From contig NZ_JAHSTU010000001.1 of assembly GCF_019145495.1 (NCBI RefSeq), positions 1,178,001-1,242,000 of the forward strand: a DNA stretch of 64,000 nucleotides. Direction: 5' to 3'. A program made the position numbers and the translations under genes. Shown here piece by piece: positions 54,591-63,544 of the stretch. The DNA comes from Pseudomonas azerbaijanoccidentalis. Its GTDB lineage: Bacteria; Pseudomonadota; Gammaproteobacteria; Pseudomonadales; Pseudomonadaceae. Under the pieces are notes generated by a model. That model was not told where the DNA came from and did no database searches. It saw nothing but the letters and a program-made list of their open reading frames with translations. Positions within the stretch are counted from its first letter, which is position 1. Each line of letters opens with the position of its first letter.

Positions 54591-55190
54591 ATGAACATTT
54601 CTACTCCCCTGCGCAGCGTTGCCGTGTTCTGCGGTTCCAACTATGGCTTCAAGCCTGACTACGTCGAAGGCGCCCGGGCCCTGGGCCGGGAGATCGCCAG
54701 GCGTGGCTTGCGTCTGGTCTATGGCGGTACAGATAAAGGATTGATGGGCGTGATGGCCGATACCGTGCTCGCCGAGGGCGGTGAAGCCGTGGGCATCATC
54801 ACCCGTCGGTTGTGCGACCTCGGGCATCTGCACCCAGGGCTGACCCGGCATGAAGTGACACCCGACATGCGCAGCCGCAAGGCACGCATGAGCGACTGCG
54901 CCGACGCATTCATTGCCTTGCCTGGTGGGCTGGGGACTTTTGAAGAGTTGTTTGAAGTGGCGACGCTGATCCAATTGGGTGATCACCACAAAGGGGTTGC
55001 CTGCCTGAACATCGGCGGCTTCTTCGAGCCGGTGCGCAACGTGCTCGAACATGCCGTGAATGAAGGTTTCATGAAAACCGAACACAGCCAAATGGTGCTG
55101 TTCGATACCGACCCGGTGGCGCTGATTGATGCGCTTGAACGGTGGCAGGCACCTACCGTGACGAAGTGGCTGGGCACGCCCGTAGCCTGA
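54591..55190 (+). CDS. LOG-family cytokinin riboside 5'-monophosphate phosphoribohydrolase
   Basis: This 199-residue Rossmann-fold protein has the catalytic PGGLGTFEELFE motif and SRKARMSDCADAFIALPGG. In plants and some bacteria LOG proteins release active cytokinin bases from nucleotides; in most bacteria they hydrolyse AMP-like nucleotides. It starts 23 bp after the azoreductase gene, behind AACAGGAA, and ends in a strong terminator. Confidence 0.9.
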   Translation: MNISTPLRSVAVFCGSNYGFKPDYVEGARALGREIARRGLRLVYGGTDKGLMGVMADTVLAEGGEAVGIITRRLCDLGHLHPGLTRHEVTPDMRSRKARMSDCADAFIALPGGLGTFEELFEVATLIQLGDHHKGVACLNIGGFFEPVRNVLEHAVNEGFMKTEHSQMVLFDTDPVALIDALERWQAPTVTKWLGTPVA

Positions 55191-55198
55191 CCTTTTTC

Positions 55199-55247
55199 AG
55201 GTCTTGGCGATGCTGCTCCCTGAAATCTGTCGCCAAGACCTTTTTTA
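55199..55247 (+). terminator. Rho-independent terminator after the LOG gene
   Basis: AGGTCTTGGCGA pairs perfectly with TCGCCAAGACCT across a 19-base loop and is followed by TTTTTT. Confidence 0.85.
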
Positions 55248-55254
55248 TTTCAGC

Positions 55255-55671
55255 TCAAACGAGCTTGACCACGGCGTTGATGTTGTTGCGCGTGGCTTTC
55301 GAATACGGGCAGTACTGGTGCCCGGTTTCGACGATTTTCTGTGCGGTTTCCCGGTCCAGCCCTGGCAGGCTTACATTCAAGCGCGCCTGGAGCAGGTAAC
55401 CGCCTTCATTGGTACCCAGGTCGACTTCGGTATCGACGGCGACATCCTTGGGCAGTGCCACTTTCATTTCCTTGGCGGCGACCTGCATGGCACCGATGAA
55501 ACAGGCTGACCACCCGGCGGCGAACAGTTGCTCCGGATTGGTGCCCCCGCCGCCGGCGCCCGGCGATGACAGTTTTACGTCCAGAATGCCGTCGGAACTG
55601 CGCGAGGCGCCATCGCGACCGCCAGTGGTGTGGGTTTTGGCGGTGTACAGAACTTTGTCGAGCTGGGTCAT
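55255..55671 (-). CDS. ohr: Organic hydroperoxide resistance protein (Ohr/OsmC)
   Basis: This 138-residue thiol peroxidase has the two catalytic cysteines in GWSACFIGAM and GHQYCPYSKATRNN, with the Ohr start LYTAKTHTTGGRDG and the arginine in GRDGASRSS. It reduces fatty-acid hydroperoxides using lipoylated partners. The start at 55671 follows CAGGAG. It usually has an OhrR partner gene; none is adjacent here. Confidence 0.93.
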   Translation of the reverse strand: MTQLDKVLYTAKTHTTGGRDGASRSSDGILDVKLSSPGAGGGGTNPEQLFAAGWSACFIGAMQVAAKEMKVALPKDVAVDTEVDLGTNEGGYLLQARLNVSLPGLDRETAQKIVETGHQYCPYSKATRNNINAVVKLV

Positions 55672-55840
55672 GATGATCTCCTGATTGAATTGAGGTTCAT
55701 GCAATGTCAGGTGAATCAGAAAAATGGGTCGTCTGTTAAGCCGGAGTACGGCGTCGGACCCGGCCTTTCAATATAGACGTCGCCAGCAAAACAGGGGGCT
55801 GAACTGACAAAGACCAGATCACGAACCTTAACCCAGGCCC

Positions 55841-55877
55841 AAAAACAAAAATCCCGCCCAGAAAGACCGGGCAGGAT
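55841..55877 (-). terminator. Rho-independent terminator after the NADH dehydrogenase-like gene
   Basis: On the minus strand ATCCTGCCCGG and CTGGGCGGGAT pair around TCTTT and are followed by TTTTTGTTTTT. Confidence 0.85.
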
Positions 55878-55896
55878 TCAGTTCAAGCAATCAACA

Positions 55897-57099
55897 TCAG
55901 GCAATCGGAATCAACGGATCCGCTGCTGCCCACGCCACTGCACGATCCGCCACCGGCGGGTAGATCCAGACCGTGTTGATCTGGGTCTTGAGCTCCTTGC
56001 CTTCCTGCCCGGTCAGTTTGACCTGACGATCCCAACCCTCGGTGTAAACCGCGCCCCACGCGCCCAGATCCAGACAGGTCACGTACTTTGGCTGGCTGTA
56101 CGGCGTCGGGAACACGCCCAGGATCTGCGCCGCCACGTTATTGCCGGCATGTCGCCCCAGCACAATGGCGTGCTGACAGGTCATCAACGCATGGTTGCCG
56201 ATGTCATCGCTGGCCGCGTAGGCAACGTCGCCGGTGGCGTAGATGTCGTCCTGGCCGATGACTTTCAGGTGTGCATCGACGTGCAGGCGGCCCAGGTTGT
56301 CGCGTTCGGCCGGGATCTGCTCGGTCAGCGAGCTGGCACGCACGCCAGTGGTCCAGACGACGGTTTTGGCGTCGATGCGCTGGCCATCGGACAAGGTCAC
56401 ACCGTTTTCATCGACCGCGACAACCGAGGCATTCAGGTGCCATTTCACCCCGGTTTCAATACTGGCTTCAGCGATTTTCTCTGCGATTTGCGGGCCCATG
56501 GAGCCGCCGACCTTACTGCCGCGGTCAACGATGATCACGTTGAGGTCCGCCTTGTCGCCCAGAATGGCACGCAGACGCGTGGGCATTTCAGTCGCCGTTT
56601 CGATGCCGGTGAAACCGCCGCCGGCTACCACCACGGTGTTACGTGCCTGGCTTTCAGGCTGGTCAGCCAGGGACTTGAGGTGGTTTTCCAGGCGCACGGC
56701 CTGTTCGATCTGATCAACATCGAACGCATGCTCAGCCACGCCCGGGGTGCCTGGCAACGCCAAACGGCTGCCGGTGGCCAGAACGAGTTTGTCGTAGATG
56801 CAAACCTGTTTTTCACCGGCGGCGTCGATGTAGCCCACACGCTTTTGCGCTACGTCGATGGTGTCGGCGGCGCCCTTTATGAACTTCACGCCGACCGCAT
56901 CGAACAGCTCGCCAATCGGAGCGGCCAGTTGATGGGCGTTCGGTTCGTAAAAGCGTGGACGCACACGCAGCTCGGCCTGGGGAGCCAGCACGGTTACTTC
57001 AAAGTCGTTGTGACCGTGGATGTCGAACAGTCGCGTGGCGCTCAAAGCGGTCCACATGCCACCGAAACCTGCGCCGATTACCAAAATGTGCTGTTTCAT
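55897..57099 (-). CDS. Type II NADH dehydrogenase-like FAD oxidoreductase
   Basis: This 400-residue pyridine nucleotide-disulfide oxidoreductase family protein has FAD motif ILVIGAGFGGMWTAL, the NAD motif VVVAGGGFTGIETATEM and the second FAD site IYATGDVAY. It lacks the C-terminal membrane anchor of classic Ndh, so it may work as a soluble or peripheral NADH:quinone oxidoreductase. It is divergent from an Rrf2 regulator, and both promoters carry the same short motif. Confidence 0.85.
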   Translation of the reverse strand: MKQHILVIGAGFGGMWTALSATRLFDIHGHNDFEVTVLAPQAELRVRPRFYEPNAHQLAAPIGELFDAVGVKFIKGAADTIDVAQKRVGYIDAAGEKQVCIYDKLVLATGSRLALPGTPGVAEHAFDVDQIEQAVRLENHLKSLADQPESQARNTVVVAGGGFTGIETATEMPTRLRAILGDKADLNVIIVDRGSKVGGSMGPQIAEKIAEASIETGVKWHLNASVVAVDENGVTLSDGQRIDAKTVVWTTGVRASSLTEQIPAERDNLGRLHVDAHLKVIGQDDIYATGDVAYAASDDIGNHALMTCQHAIVLGRHAGNNVAAQILGVFPTPYSQPKYVTCLDLGAWGAVYTEGWDRQVKLTGQEGKELKTQINTVWIYPPVADRAVAWAAADPLIPIA

Positions 57100-57203
57100 T
57101 TGTCGCTCCAGAGAGGCATTGAAATTCGTTGAATGATCAGGGGATTGGTGGGCTCGTCCTCGTGAACGCAGCGCTTGGCTCCCGACCTGACAACGGCGAC
57201 TCT

Positions 57204-57216
57204 ATTAGTCCGAGTT
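57204..57216. promoter_or_regulatory. Candidate Rrf2 operator, copy 1
   Basis: ATTAGTCCGAGTT lies upstream of the NADH dehydrogenase-like gene. Ten of the first eleven bases recur at 57376-57386 (ATTAGTCGGAG). Confidence 0.5.
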
Positions 57217-57375
57217 AAAAGCCGCAACAGATATTTTCAAATGCTTGCAATCAATCAAATCGATACACCGGGCAACCCCGCTTAAATCCTGAGCTTCAGT
57301 GGATTTATCGGAAAAATTCAAAAGAGGATCGGCGCGTTGAATGGTCGGTCATCAGCTGTTAATATTTGCGACAAC

Positions 57376-57386
57376 ATTAGTCGGAG
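57376..57386. promoter_or_regulatory. Candidate Rrf2 operator, copy 2
   Basis: ATTAGTCGGAG sits directly before the ribosome site of the Rrf2 gene, in the position for autoregulation. Confidence 0.5.
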
Positions 57387-57392
57387 ATCGAG

Positions 57393-57962
57393 ATGTCTCT
57401 TTACAGCGCAGGTGTCGAGTACGGCATCCACTGCCTGATTTTCCTGGTGGGCAATTGCGGCGACACCCGTGAAGCGAGCGTGCGCGACCTTGCGGAACTG
57501 CAAGGCGTGCCTCTGGACTATCTGGCAAAAATCTTCACCAAACTGGCCAAGGCAAAACTGGTGGTCGCCACTGAGGGCGTGCGAGGTGGCTTCAAGTTGG
57601 CGCGGCCTGCTGACGAGATCACACTGCTGGATATCGTCAACGCCATCGACGGGCGCAAAGCCATTTTCGAATGCCGGGAAATCCGCGGCCGCTGCGCGTT
57701 GTTCGAGGGTGAAGCTCCCGATTGGGCGCTAGACGGGCATTGCTCAGTGCATGGCGCAATGATGACGGCGCAAAAGCGCATGGAAGAGGCCCTCGCCCAG
57801 CAAACCATTCTGGATATCGCCAGAAAAGTTGGGCGTAAAGCCCCGGCCGAGTTCAATGCGCAGGTCGACCACTGGATGAATGAGCGCCGGGAAAAGAAAG
57901 GCACAGCGAGTGCCCAGGCAGGCGACGATCAACTCATCCAGGTGACTGACATCTCCAGTTGA
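57393..57962 (+). CDS. Rrf2-family redox or Fe-S regulator
   Basis: This 189-residue regulator has the Rrf2 winged helix (ASVRDLAELQGVPLDYLAKIFTKLAKAKLVVATEGVRGGFKLAR). Three cysteines, C94, C101 and C117, could hold a cluster or act as redox thiols; their spacing (x6, x15) is wider than in IscR or NsrR. It is divergent from the NADH dehydrogenase-like gene. The start at 57393 follows GGAGAT. The C-terminal tail is long and polar. Confidence 0.88.
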   Translation: MSLYSAGVEYGIHCLIFLVGNCGDTREASVRDLAELQGVPLDYLAKIFTKLAKAKLVVATEGVRGGFKLARPADEITLLDIVNAIDGRKAIFECREIRGRCALFEGEAPDWALDGHCSVHGAMMTAQKRMEEALAQQTILDIARKVGRKAPAEFNAQVDHWMNERREKKGTASAQAGDDQLIQVTDISS

Positions 57963-57965
57963 AGC

Positions 57966-58307
57966 CTAGATGCAATCACGCACTGCTTCGCGCAGTGCGC
58001 CTGATTTCGCCCAGGGTGGCCCCTGGTACAACGACACCCGGCTGCCGTCCTTCGATTTAACAATGTCCAGCACCTCGTCGGCCGTAATGATGCTCGGCGC
58101 GGTGATCCGGTAGCCATTGGAAATCGACGACTGACTGGTGTTGGAAACCTCTTTTTTCCAGACCGGCAATACGCACGCAGCAAAGTCCTTGGGTGTTTTT
58201 TCACTGTACTTGCTGACATTCGGTTCACCGGGCACCACCGACGCCGGTAACGAACAGCCCCCCAACAACGCCAAGACCACACCCCCCAACCACAACCGAC
58301 TCTGCAT
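57966..58307 (-). CDS. Small lipoprotein of unknown function
   Basis: This 113-residue protein has a lipoprotein signal with lipobox ALLGGC. The mature part carries two cysteines (FAACVLP and VRDCI) and DEVLDIVKSKDGSRVSLYQGPPWA. The start at 58307 follows AAGGA. It converges with the Rrf2 gene with 3 bp between stops. I recognise no family function. Confidence 0.75.
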   Translation of the reverse strand: MQSRLWLGGVVLALLGGCSLPASVVPGEPNVSKYSEKTPKDFAACVLPVWKKEVSNTSQSSISNGYRITAPSIITADEVLDIVKSKDGSRVSLYQGPPWAKSGALREAVRDCI

Positions 58308-58505
58308 AAAGCATCCTTATCCTGAAAACATGAAATGTAGCCTGCCCTGCGCACCTGAGGAAATTCGCTACGTCACTACGACAGCGAATTTTGCCGATCA
58401 CGCAAATTTCCCGACCAAAGGAAGCTGCGAAGAACCAGACGAACACAACGTCCCAACGCGCTAAAGGGTCTAAAATTTCGTAGCAGCGCGTGACAGGAGA
58501 ACATC

Positions 58506-58745
58506 ATGTGGCTTAACGAAAGCGAACAAGCGCTTCGGCGCGACCTGCAAGGACTTGCATCGGATCTGCGCTGGTCGGCAGTAGAACTTTTGCGTATTGG
58601 GGAACAGTTGCGCCTGAGCGGCAATGATGTCGATGCCGAAGCCGTCAAGCGCCTGTGCGACCTGTTCCAGGGCGATGAACAGCGGTTGGCGGGCTATGCC
58701 GAAGAGGTCAAAGCCAAGGTCATCACTCGTAACAAGGCGGGTTAG
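58506..58745 (+). CDS. Small hypothetical protein
   Basis: This 79-residue soluble protein is predicted almost wholly helical (LRRDLQGLASDLRWSAVELLRIGEQL). It has a good ribosome site (ACAGGAGAAC) and ends before a strong bidirectional terminator. No domain is recognised. Confidence 0.65.
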   Translation: MWLNESEQALRRDLQGLASDLRWSAVELLRIGEQLRLSGNDVDAEAVKRLCDLFQGDEQRLAGYAEEVKAKVITRNKAG

Positions 58746-58774
58746 CTGCCCGCACCCTCACCTTCCGACACAAT

Positions 58775-58801
58775 AAAAAGCCCCGGCATGCCGGGGCTTT
58801 T
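58775..58801. terminator. Bidirectional Rho-independent terminator
   Basis: A perfect GCCCCGG/CCGGGGC stem with a CATG centre is flanked by five A and four T, between two converging genes. Confidence 0.9.
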
Positions 58802-58818
58802 GCGTACGCTTGATCCGC

Positions 58819-59010
58819 TTACTGGTTGTTCACTTGCCTGCTCGACTTCGACCGATAGCCGGGAAGGGACGCTGCAAACGCCAGTGCTTCCTCTCGGCTA
58901 CCAAAGGACCCAAGCCGGTCACCTTTGGTGCAAACCCGCCATGGGCCGTTGTTCACGCTGAGTACGTCATAACCGTTCATGTGCATTTTGTTCAACATCG
59001 GAACACTCAT
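58819..59010 (-). CDS. Small DUF2188-like protein
   Basis: This 63-residue protein contains NGPWRVCTKGDRLGSFGSREEALAFAASLPGY, a pattern like DUF2188 proteins with a beta hairpin and a helix. The start at 59010 is strongly supported by GGAGGTGACC; the upstream extension was rejected. Function is unknown. Confidence 0.7.
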   Translation of the reverse strand: MSVPMLNKMHMNGYDVLSVNNGPWRVCTKGDRLGSFGSREEALAFAASLPGYRSKSSRQVNNQ

Positions 59011-59228
59011 GGTCACCTCCATTTCGGCAACGATATCCAAGGCTAACGCACCTACCTTACACCCACCCTTCGGCAAAATGACGACCAGACGTCGTGTGGG
59101 CTGTTCAGCAGAAGATGGCACTTTCCTGCCGTCGCGCTGCTCAAAACAGCCAAGCGCTCATGAAAGAGTATCGGCCTGAATATTGCAGTTTTGTTACCAT
59201 TTGATGACAGCGATTGATCGAAGAACCC

Positions 59229-59591
59229 ATGAAAGTACGCGCAACCGTCATTTGCGAGCAGGACCGACACATTTTGCTGGTACGCAAGCCAAGATGTCGC
59301 TGGACGCTGCCTGGTGGAAAAGTCGAGCCCGGGGAAACCACGGCGGCTGCCGCACTGCGAGAACTGCAGGAAGAAACCGGATTAGGCGCCGACGACATGC
59401 TGTACCTGATGGAATTGGAAACAGGCAGTACGCGGCACCATGTCTTCGAGGCCTCGGTACCGGACTACCACGCCGCCAGGCCCTTGAATGAAATCTTCGA
59501 TTGCATTTGGTTCCCGCTGGATGCCGTACAGAACCTCAACACCAGCGACGCTACGCTGAGAATCGTCAAAGCGTTTCAGCGTCGCCTGTAG
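59229..59591 (+). CDS. Nudix hydrolase
   Basis: This 120-residue pyrophosphohydrolase has a full Nudix box from the glycine of GGKVEPGE through [12 protein letters not shown], with catalytic glutamates in REL-EE. It would cleave nucleoside diphosphate-X compounds; the substrate is open. The start at 59229 rather than 59214 is chosen for its spacing to GATCGAAGAA. It converges on benD, 5 bp from its stop. Confidence 0.88.
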   Translation: MKVRATVICEQDRHILLVRKPRCRWTLPGGKVEPGETTAAAALRELQEETGLGADDMLYLMELETGSTRHHVFEASVPDYHAARPLNEIFDCIWFPLDAVQNLNTSDATLRIVKAFQRRL

Positions 59592-59596
59592 CGCAT

Positions 59597-60370
59597 TCAA
59601 CCCTGATCGCCGCCGCCCACGGGCATGATCATGCCGGTGATGTACGACGCCTCATCGCTGGCCAGAAACAGAATGGCTCCGGCCTGTTCATCCAGCGTCC
59701 CGTAGCGTTTCATCAAGCTGCTGTCGAGTGTCTGGTCGACGATTTGCTGATACCAGACTTTCTCCTGCGGGCTTTGCTCGTCGGTGTTGCGTGGCACTCG
59801 GCGCGGCGGCGCTTCGGTGCCACCCGGCGCAGTGGCATTGACCCGAACCCCGCGCCCGGCAGTTTCGAACGCCAGGCACGCGGTCAGTGCATTCACGCCG
59901 CCCTTCGCCGCGCCGTAGGGCACCCGGTTGACGCTGCGGGTGGCGATTGAAGAAACGTTGACGATGGCGCCACTGCCCTGCTCCAGCATGAACGGCAGTG
60001 CGGCGTGGCAGCACCACAACGTCGGGAACAGCGAGCGACGGACTTCGGCTTCGATCTGCGAAGCTTCGTAATGCTCGAAAGGTTTGGCCCAGATCGTCCC
60101 GCCGACATTGTTGATCAGCACATCCAGGCGCCCGAAACGCTCGACGGCGGTCTGCATCACGCGGTTGCACTCTTCGTACTGCTCAAGGTCGGCGGTTAGC
60201 GCCAGCACCTGGCAGTCCGGCGCCAATTGCTGCTGCAACTCGAACACCAGTTCGGAACGATCGACCAGAATCAGCTTCGCCCCTTCTGCCGCCATACGCT
60301 CGGCAACACGCCGACCGATGCCCTGCGCGGCGCCGGTGATCAGCGCGACTTTTTCATGGAATCTGTTCAT
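59597..60370 (-). CDS. benD: BenD, benzoate cis-diol dehydrogenase
   Basis: This 257-residue SDR oxidises benzoate cis-1,2-dihydrodiol to catechol with release of CO2. The cofactor motif is TGAAQGIG, NNVG in VLINNVGGTIW is the BenD/XylL form, and the catalytic Ser, Tyr and Lys lie in SSIATRSVNRVPYGAAKGG. The start at 60370 is used; a palindrome lies just upstream of it, between benC and benD. Confidence 0.92.
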   Translation of the reverse strand: MNRFHEKVALITGAAQGIGRRVAERMAAEGAKLILVDRSELVFELQQQLAPDCQVLALTADLEQYEECNRVMQTAVERFGRLDVLINNVGGTIWAKPFEHYEASQIEAEVRRSLFPTLWCCHAALPFMLEQGSGAIVNVSSIATRSVNRVPYGAAKGGVNALTACLAFETAGRGVRVNATAPGGTEAPPRRVPRNTDEQSPQEKVWYQQIVDQTLDSSLMKRYGTLDEQAGAILFLASDEASYITGMIMPVGGGDQG

Positions 60371-60406
60371 GGACACCTCAAGATCGACTGCGCGACGCCA
60401 CTCTTC

Positions 60407-60494
60407 TGTAGGAGCTGTCGAGTGCAACGAGGCTGCGATCCTTTGATTTTGTTCTTCAAAGATCGCAGCCTCGTTGCACTCGACAGCTCCTACA
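60407..60494. repeat. Palindromic intergenic repeat (GTAGGAGCTG family)
   Basis: TGTAGGAGCTGTCGAGTGCAACGAGG and its exact complement surround the core. It sits inside the ben operon between benC and benD and could affect mRNA processing there. Confidence 0.88.
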
Positions 60495-60520
60495 TGGCGG
60501 GGCGTAGCCGCAGGGAATGG

Positions 60521-61534
60521 TTATGCCGCGCTGGCGGCGAACTTTTCGTAGTAGAAGTTCGCGGGCGCGATACCTTTTTCGCGAATGAACTGGCTGACCG
60601 CTTCGACCATGGGCGGCGGGCCGCACAGGTAGACGTCGACGTCACCATCGTTCAGGTGCTTGGGCTCGATGTGCTGGGTCACGTAGCCCTTGAGCGGGTG
60701 CTGGCTGTCCGGGCTGGCGACGCAGGCGCTGTAGGTGAAATTCGGGATGCGCGCGGCGAAGGCTTCCAGGCGATCGAGTTCCACCAGGTCGAAATCGTGG
60801 GTCACGCCGTAGATCAAATGCAGCGGATGATCACTGCCCTGCTCGGCGATTTTCTCCAGCATCGCGGTGAACGGCGCCAACCCGGTGCCGCCGGCCAGCA
60901 ACAGCAACGGACGGCGGATATCGCGCAGGTAGAAACTGCCCAGAGGACCGGCCAGGCTCATGCTGTCGCCCGCCTTGGCCATGCCGGTGAGAAAACTGCT
61001 CATCAGCCCGCCCGGTACGTTGCGGATCAGAAAGCTGACCTCGCCGTCGCGCTGCAACGAGCTGAACGAATAGGCGCGGGTCTGCTCGCTGCCGGGAATA
61101 CCAAGGTTCACGTACTGCCCCGGCAGGAACGCCAGTTTGCTCAACGCCTCGCCCTTGATCGACAGCGCAATGGTGCTGTCGGACAACTGGCGCACGGCGC
61201 TGATGGTCGCGTCGTAGCTGGCCTGGCGGGTACGGCAGACTTCCGAAGAGGTCGGCACGCGCACCACGCAATCGCTCTGGGCGCGCATCTGGCAAGTCAG
61301 GACGAACCCTTGCTCGGCCTCTTCCGGGCTGAGGGCATCTTCGATGTATTCCTCGCCCAGATCATAACGGCCGGCTTCGGCAAAGCACTTGCAGGTGCCG
61401 CAAGCGCCGTCGCGGCAGTCCAGCGGAATGTTGATGCCCTGGCGGTACGCGGCATCGGCCACGGTTTCGCCCACGTTGGCGTCGATGAAACGAGTGACGC
61501 CGTCTTCGAAATTGAACGCAATGGAATGGGTCAT
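60521..61534 (-). CDS. benC: BenC, benzoate 1,2-dioxygenase reductase
   Basis: This 337-residue reductase has an N-terminal ferredoxin domain (CRDGACGTCKCFAEAG with a later FVLTCQ cysteine), then FAD (RAYSFSSL) and NADH (LLAGGTGLAPFTAML, YLCGPPPMVEAV) domains. It transfers electrons from NADH to BenAB. The start at 61534 was chosen over a longer frame overlapping benB. Confidence 0.93.
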   Translation of the reverse strand: MTHSIAFNFEDGVTRFIDANVGETVADAAYRQGINIPLDCRDGACGTCKCFAEAGRYDLGEEYIEDALSPEEAEQGFVLTCQMRAQSDCVVRVPTSSEVCRTRQASYDATISAVRQLSDSTIALSIKGEALSKLAFLPGQYVNLGIPGSEQTRAYSFSSLQRDGEVSFLIRNVPGGLMSSFLTGMAKAGDSMSLAGPLGSFYLRDIRRPLLLLAGGTGLAPFTAMLEKIAEQGSDHPLHLIYGVTHDFDLVELDRLEAFAARIPNFTYSACVASPDSQHPLKGYVTQHIEPKHLNDGDVDVYLCGPPPMVEAVSQFIREKGIAPANFYYEKFAASAA

Positions 61535-61544
61535 GACGGCAGTC

Positions 61545-62033
61545 TCACAAGTGGTAAACATCGATGACCTGGCGAACATAGTCGTTCTTCAGGATCACTT
61601 TCTTGGCCTTGATCAGCGGGTTTTCACCACGCACGTCGAGGGTGTAGAAACTGCTGCCGAAATAGCTGTCGACGGTCTTGTAGCGAAAGCTCAAGGTGTG
61701 CCAGTTGAATCGCAGCTTGCACAGTCCGTCGGCTTGTTCCAGCAGTTCGATGTTGCTGATGTTGTGGGAGGTTCGGGTGTCCGGCACGCTGGCGCTGGAA
61801 CGCTCGGTCTTGATGCGAAAGATGCGGTCTTCAAGGCCGGTGCGGTTGCCGTACCAGATCAGCGAGATTTCCCGCTGCGGGTCTTCGGTCAACTCATCGT
61901 TGTCGTCCCAGGACGGCATCCAGTACGTCGCGTCGGGGGCGTACAGTTCCAGCCATTCATCCCACTGACGGTCATCGAGGTAGCGCGCTTCGCGATAGAG
62001 GAAATCGCGCACCGCTTCATAGGAAATGGTCAT
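61545..62033 (-). CDS. benB: BenB, benzoate 1,2-dioxygenase small subunit
   Basis: This 162-residue beta subunit has [32 protein letters not shown], the BenB/XylY signature. Its start at 62033 overlaps the benA stop as ATGA. The role is structural, in the alpha3-beta3 enzyme. Confidence 0.93.
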   Translation of the reverse strand: MTISYEAVRDFLYREARYLDDRQWDEWLELYAPDATYWMPSWDDNDELTEDPQREISLIWYGNRTGLEDRIFRIKTERSSASVPDTRTSHNISNIELLEQADGLCKLRFNWHTLSFRYKTVDSYFGSSFYTLDVRGENPLIKAKKVILKNDYVRQVIDVYHL

Positions 62034-63394
62034 TGCACGTCCTCCACGGCGATCAGCTTCGACTGCTCGGCCGCCAGCGCCTTGAGCATGGTCTGCTGCC
62101 AATACTTGTGTTGCAGCACGAACAGGCCTTCGTCTTCGGTGCGCACGCCGCTGAGCAGCGGGTGCAGGTCAATTTCCTTGGCCGCATCGTCGGCGCCTTC
62201 GATCCAGTGTTCAGCGCCGCGGGACATGTCATTCCACGTCGTGACGCTGCCCTGATAGCTGGTTTGGCAAGAGCGGAACTCTTCCAGGTCGTCCGGTGTG
62301 GCCATGCCGCTGACGTTGAAGAAGTCTTCGTACTGGCGAATCCGGCTTGACCGCGCGTGGTCGCTCTCGCCTTTGGGGGCGATGCAGTAGATGGTGATTT
62401 CGGTGCGGTTGACCGAGATCGGCCGGGCGATGCGGATTTGCGAGCTGAACTGGTCCATCAGGTACACGTTCGGGTACAGGCACAGGTTGCGCGAGTTCTC
62501 GATCATCCAATCGGCGCGCGCCTTGCCGAAGTCTTGCGCCAGCTCATCGCGACGCTCGTACAGCGGGCGGTCCTCAGGGTTGGACCAACGGGTCCAGAGC
62601 AGCATGTGGCCCTTGTCGAAAGAATAGAAACCACCGCCCTGCTTGGCCCAGCTGCCGGCGCTCATGGTCGGGTTGGCGTCACCCGCTTCGCGCTGCTTGC
62701 GCTGATTCTGGGTGGCCGCGTAGTTCCAGTGCACGGAGCTGACGTGGTAACCGTCGGCACCGTTTTCGGCGGTGAGTTTCCAGTTGCCTTCGTAGATGTA
62801 GCTCGAAGAACCGCGCAGCACTTCCAGGCCATCGGCGGACTGGTCGACGATCATGTCGATGATCTTCGCCGACTCGCCCAGGTGTTCGACCAGTGGCAAG
62901 ACATCGGCTTTCAGGCTGCCGAACAGAAAACCGCGGTAGGACTCGAAACGCGCGACTTTGGTCAGGTCGTGGGAGCCTTCGCAATTGAAACTCGATGGGT
63001 AACCGGCGTTGGCCGGGTCCTTGACCTTGAGCAACTTGCCGGAGTTGTTGAACGTCCAGCCGTGGAACGGGCAGGTGTAGGAGCTCTTGTTACCGGACTT
63101 GTGCCGGCACAGGGTCGCGCCGCGGTGGCTGCAGGCATTGATAAAAGCGTTGAGCACACCGTCCTTGTTGCGCGCGATGAAAATCGACTGGCGCCCCATG
63201 GTGGTGGTGTAGAAATCGTTGATGTTGGGGATCTGGCTTTCGTGGGCCAGGTACAGCCAGTTGCCCTCGAAGATGTGTTCCATCTCCAGATCGAACAACC
63301 GGGGGTCGGTGAACATCTCGCGTTTGCAGCGATAGAGGCCCTGCTCGGGATCGTCTTCAAGCAGGGAATGCACGTATTCGGGTCGCAGGGTCAT
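62030..63394 (-). CDS. benA: BenA, benzoate 1,2-dioxygenase large subunit
   Basis: This 454-residue Rieske oxygenase has C-x-H in [10 protein letters not shown] and C-x2-H in [10 protein letters not shown], and iron ligands in [16 protein letters not shown]. It follows BenA sequences closely as I remember them. An anthranilate or toluate enzyme is less likely because benD is present and the reductase is a single chain. The start at 63394 follows GGAGG. The mRNA starts under BenR control. Confidence 0.93.
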   Translation of the reverse strand: MTLRPEYVHSLLEDDPEQGLYRCKREMFTDPRLFDLEMEHIFEGNWLYLAHESQIPNINDFYTTTMGRQSIFIARNKDGVLNAFINACSHRGATLCRHKSGNKSSYTCPFHGWTFNNSGKLLKVKDPANAGYPSSFNCEGSHDLTKVARFESYRGFLFGSLKADVLPLVEHLGESAKIIDMIVDQSADGLEVLRGSSSYIYEGNWKLTAENGADGYHVSSVHWNYAATQNQRKQREAGDANPTMSAGSWAKQGGGFYSFDKGHMLLWTRWSNPEDRPLYERRDELAQDFGKARADWMIENSRNLCLYPNVYLMDQFSSQIRIARPISVNRTEITIYCIAPKGESDHARSSRIRQYEDFFNVSGMATPDDLEEFRSCQTSYQGSVTTWNDMSRGAEHWIEGADDAAKEIDLHPLLSGVRTEDEGLFVLQHKYWQQTMLKALAAEQSKLIAVEDVQ

Positions 63395-63431
63395 GGCCGC
63401 CGCCTCCATTGTTATTGTTCAGGCAGGGGTC

Positions 63432-63494
63432 ATGCTAGGACGGGGCGATGGGATGGACTATCCGCGGGGTGCAGACCTTTATCCGTTTTGTGCA
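63432..63494 (-). promoter_or_regulatory. benA promoter with two BenR/XylS boxes
   Basis: On the minus strand two copies of TGCA-N6-GGATA occur at 63480-63494 (TGCACAAAACGGATA) and 63459-63473 (TGCACCCCGCGGATA), exactly 21 bp apart. This is the published XylS/BenR arrangement. A possible -10, TAGCAT, lies at 63432-63437 downstream. Confidence 0.85.
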
Positions 63495-63544
63495 GGGCTC
63501 ACAGATCGCTATTGGCGGCGACTCTGTTATGAAATACGCACTCA

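Noticed and set aside
60227..61567. 446-codon plus-strand frame
   Set aside because: It runs through a palindromic repeat and antisense to benC; composition shows no real protein.
60521..63394. Anthranilate dioxygenase (antABC) reading of the ben genes
   Set aside because: A BenD-type dehydrogenase follows, and the BenR boxes stand before benA; anthranilate dioxygenase needs no such dehydrogenase.
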